The translations under genes were made by a program, and so were the position numbers. Below the pieces are notes generated by a model. The model made no database searches, was not told the origin of the DNA, and worked only from the letters and a program-made list of their open reading frames with translations. Shown in pieces: positions 51,050 through 60,118 of a stretch of 64,000 nt of DNA. Source of the stretch: Scandinavium lactucae (lineage in GTDB: Bacteria > Pseudomonadota > Gammaproteobacteria > Enterobacterales > Enterobacteriaceae); NCBI RefSeq assembly GCF_033843265.1, contig NZ_JAWXRD010000030.1, positions 1 to 64,000 of the forward strand. The letters are read 5' to 3'. Positions within the stretch are counted from its first letter, which is position 1. Each line of letters opens with the position of its first letter.

Positions 51050-52378
51050 ATGGTAGTGTGCAGGCGTACCTTACCTGTCATGAAGGATTTAAAGATAAAA
51101 ACTACAGTGAAGCTGTCGTTCATGATGTTCGTGGAGTGGTTTATCTGGGGGGCATGGTTTGTGCCTCTGTGGTTATGGCTGAGCAAAAATGGCTTCAGCG
51201 CCGGGGAAATCGGCTGGTCGTATGCCTGTACTGCCATCGCGGCGATCCTCTCGCCCATCCTGGTCGGCTCGCTGACTGACCGCTTCTTTCCGGCGCAGAA
51301 AGTATTGGCAATATTGATGTTTGCCGGGGCGATCTTGATGTACTTCGCCGCGCAGCAGACCACCTTCCACGGCTTCTTCCCGTTACTACTGGCCTACTCG
51401 CTGACCTATATGCCGACCATCGCCCTGACCAACAGCATCGCTTTTTCCCACGTGCCGGACGTCGAACGCGATTTCCCGCGCATTCGCGTGATGGGTACCA
51501 TAGGCTGGATAGGCTCCGGCCTGGTGTGCGGTTTCCTGCCGCAAATGCTGGGTTATAGCGATATTTCTCCGACCCGCATTCCGCTGCTTATCACCGCTGC
51601 CAGCTCGGCGTTACTGGGCGTTTTCGCGCTGTTCCTGCCGGATACGCCGCCAAAAAGTACCGGTAAAATGAGTCTGAAAGTCATGCTCGGTCTGGACGCG
51701 CTGGTGCTGCTGCGCGACAAAAACTTCCTCGTCTTTTTCTTCTGCTCGTTCCTGTTCGCAATGCCGCTGGCGTTCTACTACATCTTTGCCAACGGCTATC
51801 TGACCGAAGTCGGGATGCATAACGCCACCGGTTGGATGACCCTCGGCCAATTCTCCGAAATCTTCTTTATGCTGGCACTGCCGTTCTTCACCAAGCGCTT
51901 TGGTATTAAAAAGGTATTATTATTAGGTCTGGTGACCGCGGCCATTCGCTACGGCTTTTTTGTCTATGGCGGCGCAGAGCATTACTTTACCTACGGCCTG
52001 CTTTTCCTCGGTATTCTGCTGCACGGCGTGAGCTACGATTTTTACTATGTCACCGCCTACATCTACGTGGATAAAAAAGCGCCGGTGCAAATGCGCAACG
52101 CCGCGCAGGGGCTGATTACCTTGTGCTGTCAGGGCTTCGGCAGCCTGCTCGGCTACCGTCTGGGCGGCGTAATGATGGAGAAAATGTTCGCCTACAAAAC
52201 GCCGGTCAACGGTCTGACCTTCAACTGGGCCGGGATGTGGACCTTCGGGGCGGTGATGATCGCCGTGATTGCCGTGCTGTTTATGCTGTTCTTCCGTGAA
52301 TCGGACAGAGAAATTACCGCCATCCCCGTCGATAGCGACGCGCGCGACATGGCGATGACACATGAGGAAGTGAAATGA
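51050..52378 (+). CDS. yegT: Nucleoside:H+ symporter-like MFS transporter YegT
   Basis: A 442-residue inner-membrane transporter of the nucleoside/H+ symporter (NupG/XapB) family with 12 membrane segments (FMMFVEWFIWGAWFVPLWLW near the start; ALTNSIAF; RVMGTIGWIGSGLV). The start is uncertain: ATG at 51050 has AAAAGG 9 bases upstream, ATG at 51080 (MKDLKIKTTVK) has no clear site, and the codon aligned with the E. coli start (MKTTAKLSF) is ATA at 51095. First gene of yegTUV, probably importing a nucleoside or glycoside processed by YegU and YegV; overlaps yegU by 4 bp. Confidence 0.9.
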   Translation: MVVCRRTLPVMKDLKIKTTVKLSFMMFVEWFIWGAWFVPLWLWLSKNGFSAGEIGWSYACTAIAAILSPILVGSLTDRFFPAQKVLAILMFAGAILMYFAAQQTTFHGFFPLLLAYSLTYMPTIALTNSIAFSHVPDVERDFPRIRVMGTIGWIGSGLVCGFLPQMLGYSDISPTRIPLLITAASSALLGVFALFLPDTPPKSTGKMSLKVMLGLDALVLLRDKNFLVFFFCSFLFAMPLAFYYIFANGYLTEVGMHNATGWMTLGQFSEIFFMLALPFFTKRFGIKKVLLLGLVTAAIRYGFFVYGGAEHYFTYGLLFLGILLHGVSYDFYYVTAYIYVDKKAPVQMRNAAQGLITLCCQGFGSLLGYRLGGVMMEKMFAYKTPVNGLTFNWAGMWTFGAVMIAVIAVLFMLFFRESDREITAIPVDSDARDMAMTHEEVK

Positions 52379-53382
52379 AATACCAACGAATTCTCGGGGC
52401 CCTGTACGGCCAGGCGTTAGGCGATGCGATGGGGATGCCATCAGAACTGTGGCCGCGCTCGCGCGTAAAAGCACACTTCGGCTGGATTGACCGTTTCCTG
52501 CCAGGCCCGGCGGAGAACAATGCCGCCTGCTATTTCAACCGCGCGGAATTTACTGACGATACCTCGATGGCGCTGTGCCTGGCCGATGCGATTATCGAAT
52601 GCGACGGCGAGATCGTGCCGGACGTGATTGGCCGCCACATTCTGGCGTGGGCCGAAGGCTTCGACGCGTTCAATAAAAACGTGCTCGGCCCGACCTCGAA
52701 AATAGCGCTGAACGCCATTCGCGATGGAAAACCGGTCAGCGAACTGGAAAACAATGGCGTCACCAACGGGGCAGCGATGCGCGTCTCCCCGCTGGGCTGC
52801 ATGCTGCCGACTGCCAACCTCGATGCGTTTATTGATGCAGTGGCGCTGGCTTCCAGCCCGACGCACAAATCCGACCTCGCTCTGGCTGGCGCGGTGGTGA
52901 TTGGCTGGGCCGTCTCCCGCGCGGTAGATGGCGAAAGCTGGCAGAACATCGTCGATGCCCTGCCCACCGTCGCCCGTCAGGCCCAGGAAAAACGGGTGAC
53001 CACCTTCAATGCGTCGCTCTCAATGCGTATTGAGCTGGCGCTGAAAACCATTCGCGAAGCCCACGGCGTGGAATCCGCCAGCGAACAGCTTTATCAGCTG
53101 GTCGGGGCAGGCACCAGTACCCTTGAATCCGTAGCCTGCGCGATTGCGATGGTCGATCTGGCAGGTACCGACCCCAACCGCTGCGCCATTTTGTGCGCCA
53201 ATCTGGGCGGCGACACCGACACCATCGGCGCGATGGCCACCGCCATCTGCGGGGCGTTGCACGGTATCGATGGGATAAACCCTGCGCTGAAACAGGAACT
53301 CGACGCGGTGAACCAGCTCGACTTTGACCGCTACGCCACCGCCCTGCTGCACTATCGCCAACGGCGGGAGGAACAATGCTGA
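52375..53382 (+). CDS. yegU: ADP-ribosylglycohydrolase-family protein YegU
   Basis: A 335-residue member of the DraG/ARH family. Metal-ligand motifs are visible: GDAMG near the start (ALYGQALGDAMGMPS), TDDTSMALCLA, and ANLGGDTDTIGAMATAICGA near the C-terminus. It should cleave an N- or O-glycosidic bond of an ADP-ribose- or ribosyl-type substrate; real substrate unknown. Lies between a nucleoside-like transporter (yegT, 4-bp overlap) and a sugar kinase (yegV, 7-bp overlap), which suggests a nucleoside or ribosyl-compound catabolic pathway. Confidence 0.93.
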   Translation: MKYQRILGALYGQALGDAMGMPSELWPRSRVKAHFGWIDRFLPGPAENNAACYFNRAEFTDDTSMALCLADAIIECDGEIVPDVIGRHILAWAEGFDAFNKNVLGPTSKIALNAIRDGKPVSELENNGVTNGAAMRVSPLGCMLPTANLDAFIDAVALASSPTHKSDLALAGAVVIGWAVSRAVDGESWQNIVDALPTVARQAQEKRVTTFNASLSMRIELALKTIREAHGVESASEQLYQLVGAGTSTLESVACAIAMVDLAGTDPNRCAILCANLGGDTDTIGAMATAICGALHGIDGINPALKQELDAVNQLDFDRYATALLHYRQRREEQC

Positions 53383-54329
53383 ATGACAAACTGAGCCAGC
53401 TCCGGCAGCAGCACCCGGTAACGGTCATCGGTTCGGCGGTGATTGACGTCATCGCCGACGCCTACGCCCTGCCCTGGCGCGGCTGTGACATCGAATTACA
53501 GCAGCAGAGCGTCAATATTGGCGGTTGTGCGCTGAACGTGGCGGTGGCACTGAAACGTCTCGGCATAGAATCCTGTAACGCCCTGCCACTCGGCCAGGGC
53601 GTATGGGCCGATATCGTGCGCAACAACCTGACTCGCCAGGGCATTCACAGCCTGATTGAAACCGACAAGGGTGACAACGGCTGGTGTCTGGCGCTGGTCG
53701 AACCGGACGGGGAGCGTACCTTCATGTCGTTTACCGGGGTGGAAAATGCCTGGGACGACGACTGGCTGGCGCGTCTGCCGCGGCACACTGACGGCCTGGT
53801 TTACCTCTCCGGCTATCAGCTTACCGCCCCCTGCGCCGAACGGCTGATTGGCTGGCTGGAAGCATCCCCCGGCGTGACGGCGCTGATCGACTTTGGCCCG
53901 CGTATTGCGGATCTGCCTCCGGCACTGTTCGCGCGGATCATGGCCTGCAAACCGCTTATCACGCTGAATCGCCAGGAAGCCGACATTGTTGCCGAACAGC
54001 AGTCGTTTCCCATCGATGTTGAATCGTTAGGCAAAGCCTGGCTTGAACGCTGGCAGGCACCGCTGATAGTGCGCCAGGATAAGGACGGCGCGTGGTATTT
54101 CAGTGAGGCGGCATCTGGCCAGGCTGCGGCCTTCCCGACCACGGTAGTCGACACCATCGGCGCAGGCGACAGCCACGCAGGCGGTGTGCTGGCAGGATTG
54201 GCCTCAGGATGGTCGTTGGCGGAAGCGGTCACGCTGGGGAATGCGGTCGCATCCTGGGTAGTCAGTCACCGCGGCGGCGACTGCGCTCCCACTCGCGACG
54301 AATTACTCCTCGCATACAAACACGTATAA
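53376..54329 (+). CDS. yegV: PfkB-family sugar/nucleoside kinase YegV
   Basis: A 317-residue ribokinase-like kinase. GGCALNVAVALKRLG is PfkB signature 1 and DTIGAGDSHAGGVLAG signature 2 with the catalytic Asp. It overlaps yegU upstream and converges on yegW with a 27-bp overlap. Probably phosphorylates the sugar released by YegU; substrate unproven. Confidence 0.93.
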   Translation: MLNDKLSQLRQQHPVTVIGSAVIDVIADAYALPWRGCDIELQQQSVNIGGCALNVAVALKRLGIESCNALPLGQGVWADIVRNNLTRQGIHSLIETDKGDNGWCLALVEPDGERTFMSFTGVENAWDDDWLARLPRHTDGLVYLSGYQLTAPCAERLIGWLEASPGVTALIDFGPRIADLPPALFARIMACKPLITLNRQEADIVAEQQSFPIDVESLGKAWLERWQAPLIVRQDKDGAWYFSEAASGQAAAFPTTVVDTIGAGDSHAGGVLAGLASGWSLAEAVTLGNAVASWVVSHRGGDCAPTRDELLLAYKHV

Positions 54330-55049
54330 ATCGCTGCGGCAGTAGCTGATGCTGTACTCAATCGGCTGCTGCTGCTGATCCAGCGCCACCTGCTTAATCA
54401 CCAGCACCGGGATTTTGTCATCCATTTTAATGTGCGTCTGGAACTCAGCGTCCGGCATCCTGGCGCTGACGCGTGACCGGGTCCGCTGGGGGTAAATATG
54501 CTGGCTGCGAAAATAGTCGTACAGTGAAATCCCGATGTCGTCGGCATCCTTAATCAGATGCGACGGCACCCACGACTCCTCAATCGACACAGCCTCCTCA
54601 TCCACATAGCGGATACGCTTAAGCAAGAAAACCTCGCTTTTCGGCTCCAGTGCCAGCTGTTCGGCCACTTCCGACGGGCATTCCACCACGCGCTTGTTGA
54701 CCCACAGCGTGTCCGGTTTTTTGCCGCGCAACACCACCTGCTGGGAAAAACCACGCGCCTCTTTCAGGGAATACTCAAAGATGTTGTTGATCTGGGTGCC
54801 ATAGCCACGCGCCCGCGTGACCACGCCTTCATCTTCCAGGGTCTGCATCGCCTTGCGCACAGTAATGCGCGACACGCCGGTAAGCTGGCTCAGATCACGC
54901 TCGCCGGGCAAAATATTGCCATGTTCCAGCCAACCGCTGCGCACCGCGTTCTTTACCGTTTCGGCAAATTTCAGGTATAGCGGCGTGTTATCGGCGGCAG
55001 CGATGCGCTCGTTCAGTTGCGCGAGAAGCCGGGTATGCGCTTGTTCCAT
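54303..55049 (-). CDS. yegW: GntR/HutC-family regulator YegW
   Basis: A 248-residue repressor-type protein: GntR winged helix at about 30-85 (LPGERDLSQLTGVSRITVRK) and a C-terminal UTRA effector domain (VFLLKRIRYVDEEAVSIEES; IPVLVIKQVALDQQQQPIEY). It ends inside yegV by 27 bp, tail to tail, and is likely to control the yegTUV operon in response to its substrate. thiD follows upstream of its start by 35 bp on the same strand; K-12 has yegX in this gap. Confidence 0.93.
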   Translation of the reverse strand: MEQAHTRLLAQLNERIAAADNTPLYLKFAETVKNAVRSGWLEHGNILPGERDLSQLTGVSRITVRKAMQTLEDEGVVTRARGYGTQINNIFEYSLKEARGFSQQVVLRGKKPDTLWVNKRVVECPSEVAEQLALEPKSEVFLLKRIRYVDEEAVSIEESWVPSHLIKDADDIGISLYDYFRSQHIYPQRTRSRVSARMPDAEFQTHIKMDDKIPVLVIKQVALDQQQQPIEYSISYCRSDLYVFVCEE

Positions 55050-55084
55050 CTCTGGTTTCCTGGCGAAAAGTTTCAGTCAGTATA

Positions 55085-55885
55085 CTACCACCATGCGTGA
55101 AAATGATGCACCGGCCCGATGCCGCTCCCGACCTCCAGCGAGTCCGCCAGTGCCAGCGCCGCCGACAGCCAGGCTTTGGCTTGCGGCACCGTTTCCCGCC
55201 AGCTGTTATAGCGCGGACGCAATGCAGCTAAGGCCGCCGACAGCGTACAGCCGGTGCCATGGGTATTTTTGGTCAGCACGCGCGGCGCGGTAAAACGCAT
55301 TTCGCCCTCGTGGGTAAACAGCCAGTCCGGGCTTTCGGCGTCTTCCAGATGACCGCCCTTCATCAGCACCGCCTCGCAGCCCAAGGCCCGCAGCGCCCGG
55401 CCCTGCTCGAGCATTTCCTTTTCATTACACGCGTGAGGCGCATCCAGCAGCGCCGCGGCTTCCGGCAGATTGGGAGTAATAAGTGACACCTGCGGCAACA
55501 AGCGCTTACGCAACGTAGCGATCGCCGACGCTGACAGCAGCGGATCGCCACTTTTCGCCAGCATCACCGTATCGAGCACCACATTAGTGATGTGATAATG
55601 TGCCAGACGCTCGGCCACGGCTTCAACGATGTCCGTTTCTGCCAGCATGCCGATTTTAGTGGTGTCGATGCGCACATCGCTAAACACCGAGTCCAGCTGC
55701 GCGGCGACAAAATCGGGTTCGATGCGATACACCGACTGCACGCCCCGGGTATTCTGCGCCACCAGCGCGGTGACCACCGAGCAGCCGTAGGCCCCGAGTG
55801 CCGAAAACGTTTTGAGATCCGCCTGAATCCCGGCCCCACCACTTGGGTCCGTGCCTGCAATGGTGAGCGCGTTAATCCGCTTCAT
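55085..55885 (-). CDS. thiD: Hydroxymethylpyrimidine (phosphate) kinase ThiD
   Basis: Phosphorylates HMP to HMP-P and HMP-PP in thiamine salvage and synthesis. The 266-residue ribokinase-fold enzyme has TIAGTDPSGGAGIQAD at 9-24, VMLAKSGDPLL, and the anion hole NTHGTGCTLSAALAA. It starts 4 bp inside thiM and is under the same TPP riboswitch. Confidence 0.97.
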   Translation of the reverse strand: MKRINALTIAGTDPSGGAGIQADLKTFSALGAYGCSVVTALVAQNTRGVQSVYRIEPDFVAAQLDSVFSDVRIDTTKIGMLAETDIVEAVAERLAHYHITNVVLDTVMLAKSGDPLLSASAIATLRKRLLPQVSLITPNLPEAAALLDAPHACNEKEMLEQGRALRALGCEAVLMKGGHLEDAESPDWLFTHEGEMRFTAPRVLTKNTHGTGCTLSAALAALRPRYNSWRETVPQAKAWLSAALALADSLEVGSGIGPVHHFHAWW

Positions 55886-56661
55886 GCCTGGCCCTCCGCA
55901 TACAGCGCATCCAGAAATGCCGCCACGAAGCTGCCCGGCCCGGTGCTGATTTCGGTCGCTACCCCGCCTGCTCGTTTCATTAATCCGCAGGCCGCCGCGA
56001 CGTTATCGAGCCTGTCGCCCGGCAGCGAACAGCTCGCCGCTACCACCGCCGAAAGCGCGCAGCCGGTGCCGACCACTTTGGTCATCAACGAGGAACCGCC
56101 GGTAACCCTCACCGTGCGCCGCCCGTCGGTGACGTAATCTACCTCACCGGTGACCGCCACAACGGCAGAAATTTGACGCGCCAAGGCCTGGGCGGCAGGC
56201 AGCGCGGTGGCAGCGGTATCGGTAGTATCCACGCCGCGCCCGCCGCGACTCATACCCGCCAATGCGAGAATTTCAGAGGCGTTGCCACGAATAGCAGCAG
56301 GCTGAAGTGACAACAGCTGCTGGCAAAATTCTGTCCGCAACATGAGCGCCCCCACTGCGACCGGGTCGAGCGTCCAGGGTTTATGGCTGGCGTTTGCACT
56401 TTCCACCGCGGTTCGCATCGCCGCCGCACGGGATTGCGTCAGCGTACCGACATTGATCAACAATGCATCGGCAAGCGCGGCAAACTGTGGGGCTTCAACG
56501 GCATCAATCACCATCGCCGGTGACGCACCGATCGCCAACAACACATTCGCCGTAAAGGTTTGCACCACATCGTTAGTCATGCAGTGAACCAGCGGCGAAC
56601 GGGTACGAATAAGATGTGAAGTGTGCGCGAGCTGCACGGAGTTAAGCAGGTCAGGTGGCAT
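55882..56661 (-). CDS. thiM: Hydroxyethylthiazole kinase ThiM
   Basis: Phosphorylates 4-methyl-5-(2-hydroxyethyl)thiazole for thiamine salvage. The 259-residue protein has the substrate region VHCMTNDVVQTFTANVLLAI, PVAVGAL, and the anion hole GTGCALSAVVAASC with the catalytic Cys in place. It follows a TPP riboswitch and overlaps thiD by 4 bp. E. coli ThiM is 262 residues. Confidence 0.97.
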   Translation of the reverse strand: MPPDLLNSVQLAHTSHLIRTRSPLVHCMTNDVVQTFTANVLLAIGASPAMVIDAVEAPQFAALADALLINVGTLTQSRAAAMRTAVESANASHKPWTLDPVAVGALMLRTEFCQQLLSLQPAAIRGNASEILALAGMSRGGRGVDTTDTAATALPAAQALARQISAVVAVTGEVDYVTDGRRTVRVTGGSSLMTKVVGTGCALSAVVAASCSLPGDRLDNVAAACGLMKRAGGVATEISTGPGSFVAAFLDALYAEGQA

Positions 56662-56663
56662 AG

Positions 56664-56790
56664 TTCGCTCCTGCCAGCTGGTAAGAAGCGATACCCTGCG
56701 CGGGTCTCTGACTTCCCTACGCTGGCATTATCCAGATCAGGTGGTACGGGTATTTCTCAGCCTTCACAAAGAAGGGCACCCCGAGTCATT
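56664..56790 (-). promoter_or_regulatory. TPP riboswitch (thiM type)
   Basis: On the minus strand the aptamer ACTCGGGGTGCCCTTC ... GGCTGAGAAATACCCGTACC ... CCTGATCTGGATAATGCCAG ... CGTAGGGAAGT (56787-56711) is complete, with the THI-box CTGAGA and GATCTGGATAATGCCAGCG intact. The expression platform ends in GGCAGGAGCG, the thiM ribosome-binding site, which is sequestered on TPP binding. It represses thiMD when thiamine is plentiful. Confidence 0.97.
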
Positions 56791-56976
56791 TGGTAACCAT
56801 TAGGTTACCGCCAGCAAGGTTAGGGGAAGTTGTTTGTTGAAGCAAGCCAACCAACCCGCCTTCTGACATTTGCCTCTTAACACAGATTTCCCTGATACGA
56901 TTTTCACAAATAACAGGTATCCTAAGCCGATCAGGCTCAGGCCCCGTGTTTACTGAACTCCCAGGTACATCTTTGT

Positions 56977-59394
56977 ATGCGAAAAATGTGTAAAGTGCCG
57001 CTACTGCTGGCATTGCTGTCGTGTTTTATGCTGACGCCGTTTCTGGCCCAGGCGGATGATAGCCAGGCGCAACCCGATGTTGAACAACCGGTAAAGGTTA
57101 ATGCCAACATCGCGTTACCCGCTTTGCAAAAACGTCTGGATGCGCTGAAGCAACAGGTCTCTACCGCGAAGGTGGATAAGCAATTCACGGCGCTGAACGA
57201 TGAAGCCCAGCAGCTGGTTAGCGATGCCGACAAGCTCGCCGTGGCACTGGCCCCGCAACTGGCACAGGTTCAGGCTCAGCTGGATGTCCTTGGCCCACCG
57301 CCTGCCCCCGGCACGCTGACGGAAACCCCGCAGGTCGTTAGCCAGCGTAAGCAGCTCAATAACAGCAAAACACTTCTCACCACCCAGATTGAGCAAACCA
57401 AAGCCATCGGTGTGGGTGCGCAGAACTTGTCTGCTCAAATCTTTGGTTTACGCCGTGATGCGTTGAAAACCCAAATTGCGCTGAACACTGGCAGTATTCT
57501 CGGGCAGAAGTTCTGGTCCCCGCTGATTAATCCGGCCGAGAAAGATGCCGCACGCTTTGATGCTTTTGGTTCACAGGTTAGTGATGCCTGGAGCCAGGCA
57601 TGGAGCGAAGAGTGGCGTGCGGGTTCCGGATTCTATCTGTTACTGGCGCTGGTTATTGGCCTGTTTGGACGCAAAGCATTAGATAAACCCGTTGGCTGGA
57701 TCCTGCCGCGCTGGTTGCCGCAGGGTCGATTCCGTCGCAGTTTTCTCGCCTGTTTCACCACGCTCAGCACGATGTTTACGCTGGGCATCAGCATGCAGCT
57801 GTTGGTTTATATCTTCACACGGTTACCGGATACCGCTCAGCCGGTGCTGGAATTTGCCGATCAGCTGGTCGAGCTGACCTATTTCTCGGCGATCATCGCC
57901 GGGCTTGGGATTGCCTTGCTGTCGAACAATCACCCTTCCTGGCGTCTGCCGGGGATTGCCGATTCGCTGGCGAAAACACTCGGCTCGTTCCCGGTCCTGC
58001 TGGCGACGTCTATCTTCATCTTTGGCATCATCGAGCAGCTCAACGCCCTGGTCGGGACCAGCATCGCCGCCACCCTGTTTGGCAACGGATTGTCGGCCCT
58101 GTTGGTGGCGCTGAACTGTCTGATAGCGCCGGTACGTGTGAACCGAATGCGCCGCAAAATGCGCGCCGAGGGTGAACAAACCGAAGCGCGCTCAACGATT
58201 GCGGGTCTGATTCATCTGGTGATCAGCCTGACGGCGGTGGTGATTCTGGGTGCGCTGCTGATCGGTTATATCCCGCTGGCCCGCTTTGTCACCTTTGAAC
58301 TGCTGTGGATTGGCCTGGTGGTCAGCTGTCTGTATCTGCTCATTCATTTCGTGGTCGATCTCTGCGACAGCGTGTTCTCCCCGTCCACCCAAAGCGGTAA
58401 AATTCTCAAAAGTACCCTGAGCCTTAACGATCGTCACCTGTCCCTCGCCGCCACGCTGTTCTCGGCGGTCGGGAAAACCTCGCTGTTGTTGATGGCCGCC
58501 ATCGCGCTGCTCAACGGGACGTTCGGCACCACCACCCCGGTGGAGTTATTGAAAAAAATTGTCGATATCTGGGGCGGTGAAGGTATCGGTGGCGTCAGTA
58601 TTATTCCGGCGCATGCTCTGAATGCGTTCCTGTGTCTGGTGATTGGCTGGTACGTCTTACGCTCCATCCGTCGCTGGCTGGATAACGACTTCCTGCCAAA
58701 AACCATGATGGATCGTGGCCTACGAGCGTCGCTGGTCACGCTATTCACCAACGTTGGCTATGTGCTGATCATCATGCTGACGCTGTCTATGCTCGGCATC
58801 GAATGGAACAAGCTGGCGTGGATTGTCAGTGCCCTGTCGGTAGGTATCGGTTTTGGTTTGCAGGAGATTGTGAAAAACTTTATCTCCGGTCTGATCCTGC
58901 TGACCGAACGTCCGGTCAAAGTGGGCGACCTGGTGAGTATCAGCGGCGTCGAGGGGGATATTCGGCGGATCAACGTCCGCGCCACGGAGATACAGCTCAG
59001 CGATAAATCGACGGTGATCGTCCCTAACTCGCAGCTGATATCGCAGAACGTACGTAACGCCACCATGGGGAATGCGCAAGGCGTGGCGACCATTACCCTG
59101 ACCTTCCCGCTGGATATCGATCCTGAACAGGTGCGTAACCTGTTGCTGATGGCCTACACCCTACACGAATCTATTCTGGAAGCTCCCGCGCCATCGGTCA
59201 GCTTCAAGGAGTTAGGGCCGAACGGGATTGTGCTTAGCGTAACGGGTTATGTGAATAGCCCGCGCATGGTCAGTTCAACGCGTAGTGATCTGCTGTATGA
59301 AATTCTTAAAATGTTACGCGAGGCGAATATTAGCCTGAGCCAGACACAAACGATGATCCTCGAACAGCCGCCTAAACCGGTGACCGAGGAATAA
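56977..59394 (+). CDS. MscS-family mechanosensitive channel with DUF3772-type periplasmic domain
   Basis: An 805-residue inner-membrane protein. A signal peptide (LLLALLSCFMLTPFLAQA) leads into a periplasmic helical domain rich in Ala, Gln and Leu (to about residue 200), like the DUF3772 domain of larger MscS homologues. About ten to eleven membrane segments follow, then the MscS pore and vestibule (ALSVGIGFGLQEIVKNFISG; LTERPVKVGDLVSISGVEGD; VPNSQLISQNVRN). It probably gates under membrane tension in osmotic downshock. Start ATG at 56977 with AGGT upstream. It occupies the site where K-12 has rcnR/rcnA after thiM. Not a close match to E. coli MscS, MscK, YbiO or YnaI by length and N-terminus. 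Confidence 0.87.
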   Translation: MRKMCKVPLLLALLSCFMLTPFLAQADDSQAQPDVEQPVKVNANIALPALQKRLDALKQQVSTAKVDKQFTALNDEAQQLVSDADKLAVALAPQLAQVQAQLDVLGPPPAPGTLTETPQVVSQRKQLNNSKTLLTTQIEQTKAIGVGAQNLSAQIFGLRRDALKTQIALNTGSILGQKFWSPLINPAEKDAARFDAFGSQVSDAWSQAWSEEWRAGSGFYLLLALVIGLFGRKALDKPVGWILPRWLPQGRFRRSFLACFTTLSTMFTLGISMQLLVYIFTRLPDTAQPVLEFADQLVELTYFSAIIAGLGIALLSNNHPSWRLPGIADSLAKTLGSFPVLLATSIFIFGIIEQLNALVGTSIAATLFGNGLSALLVALNCLIAPVRVNRMRRKMRAEGEQTEARSTIAGLIHLVISLTAVVILGALLIGYIPLARFVTFELLWIGLVVSCLYLLIHFVVDLCDSVFSPSTQSGKILKSTLSLNDRHLSLAATLFSAVGKTSLLLMAAIALLNGTFGTTTPVELLKKIVDIWGGEGIGGVSIIPAHALNAFLCLVIGWYVLRSIRRWLDNDFLPKTMMDRGLRASLVTLFTNVGYVLIIMLTLSMLGIEWNKLAWIVSALSVGIGFGLQEIVKNFISGLILLTERPVKVGDLVSISGVEGDIRRINVRATEIQLSDKSTVIVPNSQLISQNVRNATMGNAQGVATITLTFPLDIDPEQVRNLLLMAYTLHESILEAPAPSVSFKELGPNGIVLSVTGYVNSPRMVSSTRSDLLYEILKMLREANISLSQTQTMILEQPPKPVTEE

Positions 59395-59400
59395 TTCACA

Positions 59401-59430
59401 GGGCCACCCTGGCGGTGGCCCTTAATTTTT
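59401..59430 (+). terminator. Terminator after the MscS-family gene
   Basis: Stem GGGCCACC/GGTGGCCC (59401-59421) followed by TTAATTTTT. Confidence 0.9.
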
Positions 59431-59441
59431 ATAAACACGCT

Positions 59442-59993
59442 TCACTCCCGCGCCAGACGTCGCCATTCTTCACGCGTGATCTCCCACAGTTCTGAATCCA
59501 GTTCACCCGAAACGTATTGCGCTTTTTCCGTACGGACCAGACGCATACCGCTGCGGCTGGAAAGCTGTCGGGAGCGGTCATTCACCGCCGCTTTCGGCGC
59601 TCTGAGCACTTCTTTACCCAACGTTTCAAACCAGAAATGATTCACCGCCTCGCAGGCTTCGCTCATGAGCCCTTGCCCCTGAAACTCCGGCACCAGCCAG
59701 AAACCACGGTTGTTATCCGGCAGATCCATTAACGAAATCACGCCAATCAGTTCCTGATCGTTATCCTTGTGACGCAGCGACCAAAACCAGCCTTTACCGT
59801 TTCGACTGGCCTCCAGTGCCACGTTATCCACATAGTGCTGCGCCGCGCCATCGGGGAACGGCCACGGCACGGAAGCGATCAGATATCTTACGATTTCCCA
59901 ACGCGGGAATTTGCGCTGAATTTGTATGGCGTCTTCTGAACACAGCGGTCGGAGAATAAGCCTCGACGTGATGATTTCCGGTGTCGTTATCAT
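59442..59993 (-). CDS. GNAT-family N-acetyltransferase (RimJ/RimL-like)
   Basis: A 183-residue acetyltransferase. ITSRLILRPLCSEDAIQI is the RimJ/RimL-type N-terminus, GFWLVPEFQGQGLMSEACEA the acetyl-CoA-binding motif A, and NDRSRQLSSRSGMRL motif B. Start ATG at 59993 with AGAGGGACA before it; the frame extends 5 codons to a TTG. Substrate unknown; stands alone, facing the MscS-type gene tail to tail. Confidence 0.87.
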   Translation of the reverse strand: MITTPEIITSRLILRPLCSEDAIQIQRKFPRWEIVRYLIASVPWPFPDGAAQHYVDNVALEASRNGKGWFWSLRHKDNDQELIGVISLMDLPDNNRGFWLVPEFQGQGLMSEACEAVNHFWFETLGKEVLRAPKAAVNDRSRQLSSRSGMRLVRTEKAQYVSGELDSELWEITREEWRRLARE

Positions 59994-60055
59994 TGTCCCT
60001 CTTAACAATTAGTTAGGTGCTAATCCGTTATCACGTCAAAAAGTGTGCGCAACGC

Positions 60056-60078
60056 CAGTTTCCCCGACGGGGTAACTG
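60056..60078. terminator. Hairpin downstream of the ArsR-family gene
   Basis: CAGTTTCCCCGACGGGGTAACTG is a near-perfect palindrome lying about 40 bp past the ArsR-type stop (60119) and before the GNAT gene. It has no T run, so termination is only possible, not established. Confidence 0.4.
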
Positions 60079-60118
60079 CCACCTCACGGTATCCCGGGGT
60101 GCGAGTTAACCATCCTTT

